DNA of 64,000 nucleotides from Notolepis coatsorum (lineage: Eukaryota; Chordata; Actinopteri; Aulopiformes; Paralepididae), in the NCBI GenBank assembly GCA_963971535.1, contig OZ020587.1, positions 155,393,668 to 155,457,667 on the forward strand, given 5' to 3'. Below the pieces are notes generated by a model that saw only the letters and a program-made list of their open reading frames with translations, did not search any database and was not told where the DNA came from. This document shows, piece by piece, positions 33,094-45,245 of the stretch (position 1 is the stretch's first letter; each line of letters begins with the position of its first letter). The translations under genes and the position numbers were made by a program.

Positions 33094-34018
33094 AATGAAT
33101 GAATGAATGAGAACTTAACAGATTGCAGAATGGGTACAGTACAGCTCAATACATACAATTGTTAAGAGGATGCAGACCAGAGAGACTTTCGTCTTGTTTA
33201 CATCAGGGTCCCCCATTTTCAATTCATCATAACGTATATGACATACATAAGGTATACATACATCTATACATTTATGACATACCAGATTTGCAAATGCAGT
33301 ACCGTTTGTGATACGAAAAGACTCCAGAAAAAAAGTATATACATTTGACGTAGAAACTGTATATTGGAGGAGGTTGGGTAGGTGGTGGGGGGGACTGTAT
33401 GTTGGAGGTGGGGGGGGGGGCACTGTACCACTGTACAAGCAAAACTGTACATTGGAATATTGACCAGACCATACTTGGTCATTTACTGTACATTGGAGGG
33501 GGTTGTGTTAGGACATTTACAGGGGCCAGTTTCGAATTGCAGTCTCACGTAGGTGTTTTTTGAGTTTTTGAAAGTCTGGTAGTGATTCACATTCCTTTAC
33601 AGCTTTGGGTAGGGCGTTCCACATTGATGTGGCATAATTGCGAAACGTGTTTAGTCTCTTGTTTGAGCCGAATCTGGGTTTAATATGATTTGTGGAGCTC
33701 CCTCTGGTGTTGTGATCGTGGTATTCACTGGCCTTTGGGAAGTATTTTGACATGTACATGGGTACCTTGGTCGTATAGTGTATCTTGTAGACCAGGCCCA
33801 TTGCAAGTTGCTGTACTCTGTCGTCTACTCTAAGCCATCCTAGGTTGTCAAAGTGGGCAGGGGTGAGGTGGGTTCTAGGAGTAAGGTCAAGCAGTAGTCT
33901 GACCAGTTTGTTTTGAGATGTTTGTAATTTTGTTTTTAGCGCCTTTGAGGTGCTTTGGTACCATGAGGTGCAAGCATAGTCGTAGTACCCTTGAATGAGT
34001 GCTCCTGCCAGAGTCTTG
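33094..34018 (-). mobile_element. L2/CR1-like LINE 3' end, copy A
   Basis: The - strand frame at 33517-33801 codes for the same C-terminal peptide as copy B (MGLVYKIHYTTKVPMYMSKY). The 3' UTR ends in an (ATTC)n tail near 33094-33110. The 5' truncation point abuts the tail of copy B. Confidence 0.85.
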
Positions 34019-35355
34019 AATGAATGAATGAAATGAATGAATGAATGAATGAATGAGAACTTTATTTAACAGATTGCAGAATGGGTACAATACAGTACGG
34101 CTCAATACATACAATTGTTAAGGGGATGCAGACCTGAGAAAGACGTTTGTCTTGTTTCCATCAGGGTCCCCCATTTTCAATTCATATAGACATATATGAC
34201 ATACATGACATACAGATAGTCAGTACTGCTACATCTATACATTTATGACATACCAGATTTGCAAATACAGTACTGTTTGTGATACAGAAGGAGTCAAGAA
34301 AAGGGAGTATATACATTTGACGTAGAAACTGTACATTGGAGGTTGGGTGGGGGGGGTTGGGTACATTGGGATATTGACAACCATACTGGGTAATTTACAT
34401 TGGAGGTGGTTGGGGGGGGGGGGGGGCGGGGGGCACACTGTATAAACATGTAACACTGTACATTGAGGGGGGGGCGGGAGGAGATACTGTACAAACAAAC
34501 ACAATTGTACATTGAACTATTGACAAAACCATACTAGGTAAATGACTGTACATTGGAGGGGGTTGGAATGATTGGGTTAGGATATTTACAGGGGCCAGTG
34601 TTGAATTGCAGTCTCCCGTAGGTGTCCCTTGAGAGAGGTTTTGAAAGTGGGTAGTGATCCACATTCCTTTACAGCTTTGGGTAGGGCGTTCCACATTGAT
34701 GTGGCATAATTGCGAAACGTGTTTAGTCCCTTATTTGAGCCGAATCTGGGTTTGACATGATTTGTGGAGCTCCCTCTGGTGTTGTGATCGTGGTATTCAC
34801 TGACCTTTGGGAAGTATTTTGACATGTACATGGGTACCTTGGTCGTGTAGTGTATCTTGTAGACCAGGCCCATTGCAAGTTGTTGTACTCTGTCGTCTAC
34901 TCTAAGCCATCCTAGGTTGTCGAAGTGGGCAGGGGTGAGGTGGGTTCTAGGAGTAAGGTCAAGCAGTAGTCTGACCAGTTTGTTTTGAGATGTTTGTAAT
35001 TTTGTTTTTAGCGCCTTTGAGGTGCTTTGGTACCATGAGGTGCAAGCATAGTCGTAGTACCCCTGAATGAGTGCTCCTGCCAGAGTCTTCAGGGTGTTCT
35101 TGTTTACCAGAGAGGAGATCCGGTACAAGAATCGAGTTCGTTGGTTGACTTTTTTTATTACATTGGATGCCATTTTGTCACAGGAGTATTCAGGGTATTC
35201 TTGTTTACCAGTGAGGAGATCCGGTACAAGAATAGAGTTAGTTGGTTGACTTTTTTTATTACATTGGATGCCATTTTGTCACAGGAAAGATTTGCCTCTA
35301 GGATGGAACCCAGGTAGGTAATATCTTCTTTCCTTGTGACAATATTGTCACCCAC
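34019..35355 (-). mobile_element. L2/CR1-like LINE 3' end, copy B
   Basis: It is a head-to-tail neighbour of copy A with an (ATTC)n tail at 34018-34060 and an AATAAAG-type signal. The coding remnant at 34586-35173 reads SKALKTKLQTSQNKLVRLLL and is followed by MSKYFPKVSEYHDHNTRGSS, the end of a non-LTR reverse transcriptase ORF. The thumb-region motif ITYLGSILEANLSCDKMASN lies upstream of an internal duplication. Confidence 0.88.
35092..35285. repeat. Tandem duplication inside LINE copy B, about 95 bp
   Basis: GTTCTTGTTTACCAG through CATTTTGTCACAGGA occurs twice, differing at a few bases. It repeats the KKVNQ-LYRISSLVNKNTL coding stretch. Confidence 0.85.
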
Positions 35356-35356
35356 T

Positions 35357-35465
35357 ATATAGCGCTGTGTTACCCGTATCAGCGGTCATTATTGCGCGTT
35401 GCCCATAGCAGCGGTCCGTTATCGAGAAATAACTGACCGCTGTCGGGGGCAACCGAGCGCTATTT
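35357..35465. repeat. Imperfect foldback repeat
   Basis: TAGCGCTGTGTTACCC and CAGCGGTCA near 35362-35390 pair with TGACCGCTG and GCAACCGAGCGCTA near 35429-35462. Confidence 0.6.
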
Positions 35466-36796
35466 ACCATCACAATCAAGCATTTTGGCGAATGTTAAAA
35501 CGCCATGTAATAAAATTATGTAATCATGGCCTCTGATCATCGAACACTATATAAATAAATGTAAAGGCTTACCTTTTTGGCCTGTATTCATAAAGGTGAA
35601 TTCAGGCCAGGGCAAGGATACCTGGGTTGCCGCGGTGATGTGAAATTGACTCATAAACTGGTCACGCCAGTATTACCGGTTGACACCGGACATTTTACAA
35701 AATGACGCTCAATATCTGTAGAGCACTTACTTTGATCTTTAACCTCTTAAACCCTAGCCCTATTTTTCTGAAAATGCACCTAAAAAAATAAATGGAAGAT
35801 TGCTCCACTTCTACAAGGTCCTTTTGCATTTTCTTGGTATCTAGGAACATCTATGGATGTCAGGGAATGTATTCCCAGTGTCAGGAATATTGTGTGTTAC
35901 TAGGCTTGCAGTGGCGGCTCTACCACTAGGGGCGCTCGGGCGCCGCCCCCCCTCAGCTCCTACCCTGGTTATATGAGAGAACAAGAAAAATAAGTTTTTA
36001 GTTTTTTGTTTTATAGCCCTATAAATAATATAAACATGTTTAAAATTAATAATATTTACTCATTTGTGTTTCCAATGCACAATATAACGTTATTATATTA
36101 AAAAAAAAATACTCGTTTTCTTGAACAGGAAGTGACTCGCCTTTCTTTTTTTTGTGCGTTGAAATATGACTAATATTGGAATCCGGGCGCGATTTGAAGC
36201 GTCTAGCCAGTAGCGTCAAGAATGTCTGTAGCCGCATTTCGCGGAGACGCTCTCTGATTGGCTGACGCCAGTATTTTTTTCCGTAGCAGAATTTCACAGA
36301 CGATCTCTGATTGGCCGAATCCAATTTCTAATGTTCCAATTCTAGCTTAATCCTAGGTTGGTCCTCCGTTGGTGGTAGAGATTTGTGTTGTGAGATGCAT
36401 GCAGCTGAGCGTGCCGTGACTGCAAGTTCTTTAGACTGTTAAGCTTAGGCACTCTTTCAAAGTTGGTTAAGGTTAGAGTTTGTCTTGGAGCATGGCGATA
36501 GAACGCCAGGTAGTTTGCAGTCTGTTCGACGCGGAAGTGGACAAAGGAATAAAGTACTTGTGTTGTGTGACCAACTGCTAACAAGCTAACACTTGGCTAA
36601 CAAGCTATATGGCGGATGCAGTCTGGACACAGTGGACAGTGGTCTGGAATACATCAACAGTGGATTATACACTTTATCAAGGCAAGCCCTGGATGTGTCA
36701 ACTAAACAGTGAGTCTCTCGCTCTCTCGCTCTCTCTCTCTCTCTCTCTCGGATTGAAAATACGTGGATTATGGCTTGTTCAATATCGTCTATGTTT

Positions 36797-37862
36797 GAAT
36801 GAATGAATGAATGAGAACTTTATTAACAGATTGCAGAATGGGTACAATTAGGGATGTCCCGATCGCCTTTTTTTGCTTCCGATCCGATCCCGAGCATGTG
36901 ATTTTAAATATCTATCGATCCGATCGTTTCCGATCCGATCTTTCACATTAGTAATCAATTTTGACGCATTTTTGTCAGAAACTGGCAGAGCAAGACAAGC
37001 CCAGTATAATAGTTGCCTAGTATAATAGTCCGGGGCGCGAGAGCGGAGGCTTTTGTTATTACATTCACCCTGAGAAATGTGCTTCTGCTTCATATGAGAA
37101 ATATTAAAAGTTTCAATATATGTTTGCACATTAGTATACATTCAGTGTTCGACTTACGTAATGGTCCATTCTGGTCTGAAACGGCGACGATAATCCTCAG
37201 TCACGTAACGTTATCCTCCAGTTGAAAAGTTAGTCTGAAAACTTCGCCTCCAGCCTGCTGCTTCATGAGTTTTTCCTCCACGCGGAATCTCCTCCTTGCA
37301 AACATTGCAACTGGCTTGACTTTATATTTTAAAATGCTTAGTTCCAAACCTCTGACATTAAGTCTAGCTGCTCAAGTCAGTGGATATTAACAGTGTTTCG
37401 GGAGCGACGTGTTGTTGTTGTGATCAATTCAATGTGGTCGCGTGTAGCGTGTAGCGTCTAAATTAAAGGGAATGTTTGTTGCAACGGTGAAAATTAAAGG
37501 GGAATGTGTTTGTTGTGGATAATTATTCTGCTCTGTGTGACAATAAATACATTAATGATGATGTATTATATGTAATTTAAAACCAAAACTAAGGCCTCCG
37601 TATGAGTTTAAGACGTGGACATGGTCATGTTTGTTGAATAAAATTTTTCTTTTTTTGACTGCCGATTTTTATTATTATTTTTCCCCGATCCCCGATACTC
37701 TGAAAAGCACGTGATCGACGCCGATTCCGATCACGTGATCGGATCGGGACATCCCTAGGTACAATACAGTACGGCTCAATACACACAATTGTTAAGGGGA
37801 TGCAGACCAGAGAAAGACGTTTGTCTTGTTTACATCAGGGTCCCAGATTTTCGATTCATATC
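36797..37862 (-). mobile_element. LINE 3' tail split by a hAT element
   Basis: The GAATGAATGAATG tail and GCAGAATGGGTACAAT block continue after 37757 as ACAATACAGTACGGCTCAAT. It is a short copy of the family at 33094-35355. Confidence 0.85.
36849..37757. mobile_element. hAT element, TAGGGATGTCCCGATC family
   Basis: Inverted ends as in 13738-14590. Perfect 8-bp duplication GGTACAAT (36841-36848 and 37758-37765) within the LINE tail. It is the innermost of four insertions. Confidence 0.93.
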
Positions 37863-38440
37863 GATAGTTTAATAGCTAGCCTTGGCTCGTTTAACAATAT
37901 GCAAAATATGTGTACAGCCCTGTACTCATACTCATACTGAAGTTATTCTTGGTATATACTAGGTCTGATTGTGTAACGAATCTATTCCACGTCGCGCTGT
38001 GTGTGAGAGAGAAGGAGAGAGGGAGAGATCTGCGTGTGTTTGGAGACGGAGCGAGTTTTGTTTCTAACTTTTCTATTTATATATTGTGTTTCAAGTTGTG
38101 AATTAGACTATACTTTATTTGACTGGTTGTGTGTTGTTGTAGTAACAGCTGAGCGACTCGTTCATAAGAGCCGATTCATTGCCGTGAGCGTGAGTCGAAT
38201 CGCTCACGTCTTGCCATGAGTGTTGCGTGGTACTGTACATGTTTGCAAAATGTTTGGTATAGCGCCCCTAGTGGCGAAGCATCCACGAGCCGCCACTGTA
38301 GGCTTGAGTAAATTGTATGAACCAAATGAGAATATATATTATAGCTCTTGGCTACATTTGAATATTTATTTTTAAATATGCAACATTCTGTATAGATGTT
38401 ATTCTCCTACCGGACCGCTCGGGCTTAAGAAGTTAACATA

Positions 38441-38762
38441 TGCGGCTACATTGATCTGCTGTTTCTGTCTACGCCTGTTTTTGACTGTATTTGTTGGACG
38501 GATGGACTTGACGTTATGATCTAATTTACCGACGAGACAGACTAATTACCTTATGTCAATTTTCAACCCTTTAATTGACTGATCAATGTAGCTGACACCT
38601 TATTTAGCACATCGTGCAAATATACTGTTGCTGATCTGGACTGGTCCTCCGAGCTCCCCTCCAGTCGATCTGCTGCAGGGTTTAATCTGAAATATCTCAA
38701 TTGTTGTGTAACCAGTCATGTCTAGAGCCTCTTTTCTCTCCTTCATGCAAAGTTAAATCTAC
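38441..38762 (+). other. AGPS intron 1, no recognised feature
   Basis: No gene or repeat was recognised. Confidence 0.4.
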
Positions 38763-39275
38763 TAGGGCTGTACCGAATGTCATTTTTTAACATTCAAAGC
38801 CTCTATTGAAGTATTCAAATCAAGTTTCGAATGTCTGTCATATTTTATGACTTAATCCAAAAAAATATATATATATAATTTAATATTTTTTATAAATATC
38901 CTCAAACTAAATCCTCAATTTGAATTAGTGATTAATCTGATTAAATTAGTATTTTCTTTAATTCTTTAATGAACACATTGGGCGCCAGAGGTCGCTGTGG
39001 GCGTATGGCCGTGTGTGTCAGGACTGTAATGAATGGGGATATATGCCGGTGTTTGCAGTGCTAAAACTATTAAATATATGGATCTAATAATAGTCAGTCA
39101 TTGAGTTTCTTTCGGTCAAGATGCAAGAAACGGATAATGTTTTAATCAATACATTCCCGTTTTATACCGTGGTGAATAAGAGTATAGTTTTAGAGTAATT
39201 CTGTGTAATCCCAGGAAAAATGTGTATCGAAGGTCAACATTATGAACGAAGCTTCGAACTCTTCGGTACAGCCCA
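38763..39275. mobile_element. hAT-type element with a TTAA-family fragment inside
   Basis: The ends TAGGGCTGTACCGAATG and TTCGGTACAGCCC are inverted. 38966-39235 (ACACATTGGGCGCCAGAGGT, CCGTTTTATACCGTGGTGAA) belongs to the TTAA-flanked family and interrupts it. Confidence 0.7.
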
Positions 39276-39337
39276 TTTTACACTCGGTGAAACTTAAGCT
39301 ACTCTGTACTGTGACTCTGCTGCACAGAAACCTATAA

Positions 39338-39592
<255 letters not shown>

Positions 39593-39669
39593 CACAGACG
39601 GGAGGTACAGTGTGACCTCACACGACTCAGGTGGTACAGCCCGCCACACATTCTCGATAGGTTTAAGAC

Positions 39670-39809
39670 CTGGGCTCTGTGCGGGCCACTCCAGGACCTT
39701 GGTTCTGGGCTCTGTGCGGGCCACTCCAGGACCTTGGTTCTGGGCTCTGTGCGGGCCACTCCAGGACCTTGGTTCTGGGCTCTGTGCGGGCCACTCCAGG
39801 ACCTTGGTT
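39670..39809. repeat. 35-bp minisatellite inside the Tc1 transposase, four units
   Basis: CTGGGCTCTGTGCGGGCCAC plus TCCAGGACCTTGGTT repeats four times almost exactly. The unit is the transposase segment that codes for KVLEWPAQSP. Three extra units add 105 bp, so the frame stays open across the array. Confidence 0.9.
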
Positions 39810-39989
39810 TTGTTGTCCTTTAGTGACTGTTGGACCAATTTTGATCTATGCTTTGTGTGTTGTTGGAAGACCCAGCGACGACCTAAGCCTAGACTTCTTC
39901 ATATTATCCCTCAAAATGTCAAAATGATTTAATTTTTTCATGACGCCATGCACCCGAACAAGGCTCCCTGTGCCAGAGGCTGCAAAACA

Positions 39990-40356
39990 CAGGGTTTGCA
40001 CAAGGTAAAAGTCAAGGCCTGGAATTCCTTAAACAGCCTTTTTTAACAAGGTGCTTAAAGTCCTTGAAATTCAAATCAACCATTCGCATTGAATATTTTG
40101 TTCATCCATGATAATTGTTCTGAATCAAGAATTTTTTTTTGTTCAGTTTTAATCAAATCTGACTAGTCGCTGTCTCGCGTGCTCCAACAGCTTTTCCTCA
40201 TTTCTTCGCTTGTGATGCTCTAGCTGGCAAGCAGGCCAAGAAGATGGTTAAAAAAAAAAACTGCCTTTTTAAAAGTGAATTGTATCCTTTGAGTGACACC
40301 TTGAAAATTTAAAATAGTGCTTGGAAAAGTACTTAAAAGTGTCTGTGGGAACCCTG
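39990..40356. mobile_element. hAT MITE, CAGGGTTTGCACAAGG family
   Basis: The ends CAGGGTTTGCACAAGG and TGTCTGTGGGAACCCTG bracket the element. Two more copies lie at 54069-54903 and 55067-55429. AAAACA adjoins both ends, as expected for a partly decayed duplication. Confidence 0.78.
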
Positions 40357-40621
40357 AAAACAGACCCACAGGCACAGCATGATGCTCCACCACCATGTTT
40401 TTACTGTGGGAACTGTTCTTAGGGTCGACAGCCTCTCCTTTCTTCGCCAAACATAAGCCACAGCCATGTGCCCAAACAGTTCCAGTTTAGTCTCATCAGA
40501 CCAAAGCACAGACGTCAAACTCATCTTTACCTTTCTTTTACATGTTCCACGGGCAAACCTCAGTCTGGCGCCGATGTGCCGCCCTTTGAGTAAAGGTTCT
40601 TCTGGGACGATGGCGCTGAAG

Positions 40622-41627
40622 TAGAGCTGCCGCGGTATTGATTATTTCCTTACCGCACAAATTTGCAAAATATTTCCTACCGCCGCGGTTATTACCGCAT
40701 GCACACAAAAAATAAAAAATAAAGTTTGAATGCATTTTTTTTTTAGTAGTAGTCTACTCTTTATAGCATATAGCCTGCCTCTAGTCTAAATGTCGATCTT
40801 TAGAGGATGACTTTGCAGCATGAATATTGTTTGGGATTCGGCAAGCACGCATTAGTTATTGAAAGTGAAACACGGATTCGAAGTTTCCCATCTGGTCGTG
40901 CGCCGTTCATTCGGTGTCGCGGGCAGGGGTGGTTACCCCTAACCCCCCCGACCCTTTCGTATTATTATTACTATAAAGTTACTACTTTATAATAAAGGCA
41001 TTCGTTTTGTGGCATTAACATTGTATAGTTATACGTTCAATAACATCAGCGTATTTACCGGACAATAGCAAGGCAAGCAATACTCTATTCATATCTCAGT
41101 TCCTTTCTTTGCTCAGAGCGTGCCGAGTTGTCCCATTCCGCGGTCTGTTAATAAAGTTTTCAATCAGACAAGTGTATAGAACGAAGGGCTTTTATTATAA
41201 CATTCGTTGCAGACAGTAAAATCATTATGTCTCGTTTAGTACTCCTTAGGAGCGATCGTAGTCCACTCCGGCGGAGAGTTAAAGCTAACGTTATTAGCCG
41301 TGTTGTGATGATCTGACATTCAGGAAGTAAAAACCTAATACGCGCTTGCCGATTGGTGGTAACACACTGCATGACGCTACAACGTGTGACGCGTCTCTCT
41401 TCTGACCAATCAGTGGTCTGCAATGTTTCACGTGACTTTTCTGGTACCCAATAGGGTCGCTTGGAACCTCGATAGATGAGTAGGGTATATCTGCAGAGCC
41501 GCAAGCCCAACGAGAGGAGGGTAATTTATTATTATAAAAAACAGCGGTGACGCGGTATTCAGCCTACTCTGCGGTGGCCGTGATGTAACAGCGATACCGC
41601 GGTAATGCGGTTATCGCGGCAGCTCTA
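40622..41627. mobile_element. hAT element, TAGAGCTGCCGCGGTA family, 1006 bp
   Basis: The ends TAGAGCTGCCGCGGTA and TATCGCGGCAGCTCTA are inverted, with a perfect 8-bp duplication CGCTGAAG (40614-40621 and 41628-41635) inside the Tc1 remnant. No transposase frame. Confidence 0.92.
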
Positions 41628-41641
41628 CGCTGAAGCCACGA

Positions 41642-41780
41642 TGATTGATAAGTTAACAGATTGCAGAATGGGTACAATACAGTACGGCTCAATGCACACA
41701 ATTGTTAAGGGGATGCAGACCAGAGAAAGGCTTTCGTCTTGTTTACATCAGGGTCCCCCATTTTCAATTCATGACATTAA
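41642..41780 (-). mobile_element. LINE 3' tail fragment
   Basis: GCAGAATGGGTACAATACAG and the GGGTCCCCCATTTTCAATTC block match the tails at 33094 and 34018. Confidence 0.8.
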
Positions 41781-41869
41781 TGACATACGCAACATACAGA
41801 TGTATATCTTGACATGCATGACATACCGGTATACAGTACTGTCTTTATTCAATGGATATAGTTTTAGAC

Positions 41870-42500
41870 TGCGACATTTGCGAGTGCTTAAAATATATCT
41901 TATATTATATCTATGGGTCTAATAATGCCGTCGTGAGTTGCTTCCAGTCGACATGCCCAAAACAGATTGTTTTTTCATCCGTACATTTCTGTTTTATACC
42001 GTTTTGAATAGTGTTTTGGGTGCTTTTGAGTAATTCCAGGAAAAAGACGAGAAAAAGGCATTTTAGTGTAATCCAGTCATCACGTTATAATTTTTCGGGT
42101 AATCATCTAATCATCCTGAAATCAACGCTAGATTATCATTATTATATCTCGTCGTGCATACATGAAATGGCGCCGCCCCCCCCCCCCCCCCCACCCCCCC
42201 TCTTGCAGTCAATGGTAATAAGCACATACACCTACACACGGATAGCTTTGATCGCGGTAGAAAGAAATATCAGATCAACGCAAGGTTTCATATATAGTCC
42301 TTACCTGGTATCTGATGTAATGCAAAAAAAAGAATCCAATTATTTGATCGCCTTTCCAGTTATCCACAGCGATCATGTCCCCGACATTACCGAGCGTGGC
42401 GGGCGGGGTTAGTATTCCGCACGGCTTAGATCGGCTCATAAAAAACACACCAGCCCATTTCCAATGGGATGCAATAGCTCCACAAGGCAGTAGAGGGCGG
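41870..42500. mobile_element. TTAA-family fragment
   Basis: TTCTGTTTTATACCGTTTTG and TTTGAGTAATTCCAGGAAAA match 39140-39210. A poly-C tract at about 42175-42200 interrupts it. No clear ends. Confidence 0.5.
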
Positions 42501-42507
42501 TGTTGAC

Positions 42508-43329
42508 TGGGGTGGGACGATACATCGATCCAGATCGATATATCGATCTATTATCAATTATCAAATAGGATCGATGCAACGTAAAAAGATTGATTCATAT
42601 TGCGATACTCTTATTTTGAAAATCCCCTGGTGAACAATGCATATCCGCCCGGCCGCCACAACAGTAGCTCAGTAGCAGCGTGTGTTAACGTTGGACAGCA
42701 TTGCTTCAGAGTCCGCCTATTTTGCGACCCGAAATAAGTGCCTGTTTTTTCCCCCCACAACGGGTCAAATGCATCTAACATGCTTTGCATCCTCGCCATT
42801 CCTTTATGCCCACGTCGCGTTAAATACCGAAATTAACGTTGCGTTAGGTAAGCTAGCTAAGCTAAGCTGATCAGAGCCATATAGAGAAAACAGCAGAGGT
42901 CCACTAGGGACTGGGAAGCAGGGGGGTTACTGCATTCTCGAGATAGCCCCACTACCAGGATCTGGCCGGTACTGCACCTTCGGACTCCCGATATGCCTTT
43001 TCCAGCCAAAATACAGCTCTGACAGTGATTAGGATATTAATATCGAAAAAAACAAAACGGTTAACAGGAGGTCTATTTGTATTAAAACAATATTGTTTTT
43101 CATTTAAATGTCTGGAAGAGCTCAAAAATAAAAATGTCAAATGATATTTCCATTGCCTTTTTTTGTTTTAAATGTTACTGATTGTGTTAAATGGGAATAT
43201 AATATCGTCTCATATCGATCGCAGGCACCTGAATCGTATTGTGGCAGACTTTGTGATATCAGAAAATATCGTATCGTTGTCCAAAGAATCTATATTGTAT
43301 CGTGATGAAACTGGTGATTCCCACCCCTA
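42508..43329. mobile_element. hAT-type element, TGGGGTGGGACGATAC end, 822 bp
   Basis: The right end is TGGTGATTCCCACCCCTA and the perfect 8-bp duplication is GTGTTGAC (42500-42507 and 43330-43337). Related to 32183-32630. Confidence 0.88.
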
Positions 43330-43337
43330 GTGTTGAC

Positions 43338-43718
43338 AGTCTGCCAGCTCAGACGGGGTCTGAAGGGTATACAGGCTGCAGCTATGAATAGATATAGCAA
43401 ATAAACGAAGTTAACTCGTTTTTGGCGATATTCGCATGGCGGGCAATAACTAGTATACTCGTTTTTGGCTATTGTGTTAATTAAGGGATGGGTGTTGCAA
43501 ATTAGCTTTGGCTACAAACACTATGATACAGGCATTATCTATGTATTTGTATCTGTCCCTTTCAAATCAATCACCTCCAGAAGAGGCCAGGTCGGCAACA
43601 ATCCTCTTTTCTGATGTCCGGGGATTCTTGCTGACATCTCTGACTAATTTCCTCTCCAGAATTCTTGGAATCTTGCTGCCCCAGTTTGTTTCTTCCAGAA
43701 GTTGTCACCTTGTACTTA
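43338..43718 (+). other. AGPS intron 2, no recognised feature
   Basis: No gene or repeat was recognised. Confidence 0.4.
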
Positions 43719-43726
43719 GCAATGAT

Positions 43727-44687
43727 TAGGGTTGGTTACCGTTCACATTTGAACCGGTACCCAACTGTACCTTTTTCTGTACTTTAGTCTCTAAAAATGT
43801 AATCTACCTACCTCAGTTGTAAGAAAATGTGTCCAAACTTCAAATTATTTATTTAGAACAATTTGTTAATATATATATAATATTGCAGCGAGCGTTATCT
43901 GCATCTAGCTTTGTAAAGTGTAACCACACTTGCGACCGTTTTTGGCTTGCCATTTGCCCCGACTGCTTTGTTGTTGAATCAAGTCAAATGCTAGGTAAGC
44001 GTGTATTGTGAGTTAGGGCTGTCCCCGACTAAGGATTTGGATGGTCGACTATGATTGGCCAAAATTTGCAGTTAGTCGACTATTGGTAGACTAAAAAAAT
44101 AAATATCTTTTATAATTTTTTAAAAATTGTCATTCCATTTGGGCTGTGGGGGGTGCGTAATGTCTGAAGGAGTCGACTGAAGGCTTCTTGTCGTCTGCAA
44201 AAGCATGCAATTGGTGCACTGATGGATACATCTTGAAATTTGTCTAGTCTAGTGTGTTCATTAGATGAGGTGAAATCCTCTTTCTGTGCCTGTTTTCGTA
44301 GGCAGTTGGCCTCTGGTATGCGTGCCATTAGCGTTAGCCACGCTTCTAGGCCTCTTTTCTTTTGGAAAGAATGATACATTTTTTATTTTTAATATTCTAC
44401 TAAGAGGTTGGCCAGTCGACTACGGCTCCTTTTGACCGATTAGTAGACTAATCGACTAATGGGGGGGGGGTCAGCCCTAGTGTCTGTGAACGCTGACGTG
44501 AACGTGCGGCACACTTCATAGGTTTCGTTTTGCGGTAAACTAAATGTTGACGTCATCGGACAAAAAAAATTACTTATTATTTTCTTTCATTACCGAAATG
44601 TGGCACTGGTGGATCTCACGTTAATCGGTAGTACCGACGTGATTCGGTCGATACCCTTAAAAGTACCGGATTTGCTACCCGTCCCTA
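43727..44687. mobile_element. hAT element, TAGGGATGGGTACC family, with nested hAT
   Basis: The perfect 8-bp duplication is GCAATGAT (43719-43726 and 44688-44695). The ends TAGGGTTGGTTACCG and CTACCCGTCCCTA are family-typical. It hosts the element at 44014-44479. Confidence 0.9.
44014..44479. mobile_element. hAT MITE, TAGGGCTGTCCCCGACTAAGG family
   Basis: The left end TAGGGCTGTCCCCGACT and right end CAGCCCTA bracket it. Subterminal GGTCGACTA and TAGTCGAC motifs occur in both halves. Flanks agree at 5 of 8. Confidence 0.8.
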
Positions 44688-44738
44688 GCAATGATGCAAC
44701 GTACAGCAGTTCTAGACACTGTGAAATTATACAGTTAT

Positions 44739-44928
44739 ACCAATGGGCCCTAGTCTAAATCTCCTGTTACACCAATGGGCCCTCGTCTAAATCTCCTGTT
44801 ACACCAATGGGCCCTCGTCTAAATCTCCTGTTACACCAATGGGCCCTCGTCTAAATCTCCTGTTACACCAATGGGCCCTCGTCTAAATCTCCTGTTACAC
44901 CGATGGCCCCTCGTCTAAATCTCCAGCT
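44739..44928. repeat. 32-bp minisatellite, six units
   Basis: CAATGGGCCCTCGTCTAAAT plus CTCCTGTTACAC repeats head to tail with single-base differences. No spacers of unique sequence. Confidence 0.93.
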
Positions 44929-45064
44929 AACAAAAGTATTTCTAAACGACGGATCAAATAAGCGCAGCATTGGCATACATAATGAGTTATAGATATGATG
45001 TGCAGACTGAGAGAGTGACGTAGATGGAAGGCTGTGTGTAGTGTACACAAGTTGAAGGCTGTCT

Positions 45065-45245
45065 TGTGTCTGTGAGAGGGAGGGAGGTAGAGAGGGACGA
45101 GCAACAGAATGAGAGGAGAGAGAGAGCAGCGGATAATGAGGGGGGGGGGGGGGGAGAGGGGAGCAACAGATAATGAGGGAGAGAGGAGCAACAGAGTGAG
45201 GGGGGGGGGAGAGGGAGAGAGGAGCAACATAGAATTAGAGGGAGA
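45065..45245. repeat. Purine-rich low-complexity tract
   Basis: GAGAGG and poly-G runs with a recurring GAGCAACAGA motif. 45246-46182 otherwise holds unclassified intron with poly-C tracts at 45579-45594 and 45772-45785. Confidence 0.8.

Larger units (their letters stand above)
35909..38299. mobile_element. hAT element, CAGTGGCGGCTC family
   Basis: Inverted ends CAGTGGCGGCTC and GAGCCGCCACTG, with a perfect 8-bp duplication TAGGCTTG (35901-35908 and 38300-38307). No transposase frame survives in the roughly 1.3 kb of its own interior. A (CT)n run is at 36716-36750. Confidence 0.92.
35743..38432. mobile_element. TTAA-flanked element hosting a four-level nest
   Basis: TTAA lies at 35739-35742 and 38433-38436. 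The ends CCTCTTAAACCC and, inverted, CTTCTTAAGCCC match at 10 of 12. Only about 300 bp are its own sequence; the rest is the hAT element at 35909-38299. Fragments of the family are at 11915-12125 and 57404-57530. Confidence 0.8.
39593..41641 (-). mobile_element. Tc1-type transposon remnant with later insertions
   Basis: The - strand peptides VLWSDETKLELFGH (about 40470-40515) and KVLEWPAQSP with PIENVW (about 39640-39830) are Tc1 transposase motifs. They include an acidic residue of the catalytic triad region and the final Glu. Two hAT elements and a minisatellite have expanded it. Terminal repeats were not found. Confidence 0.8.

Noticed and set aside
44739-44928. Regular repeats that could suggest a CRISPR array (also 50951-51315 and 57533-57912)
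   Set aside because: Units are contiguous without unique spacers and sit in a vertebrate intron; they are minisatellites.
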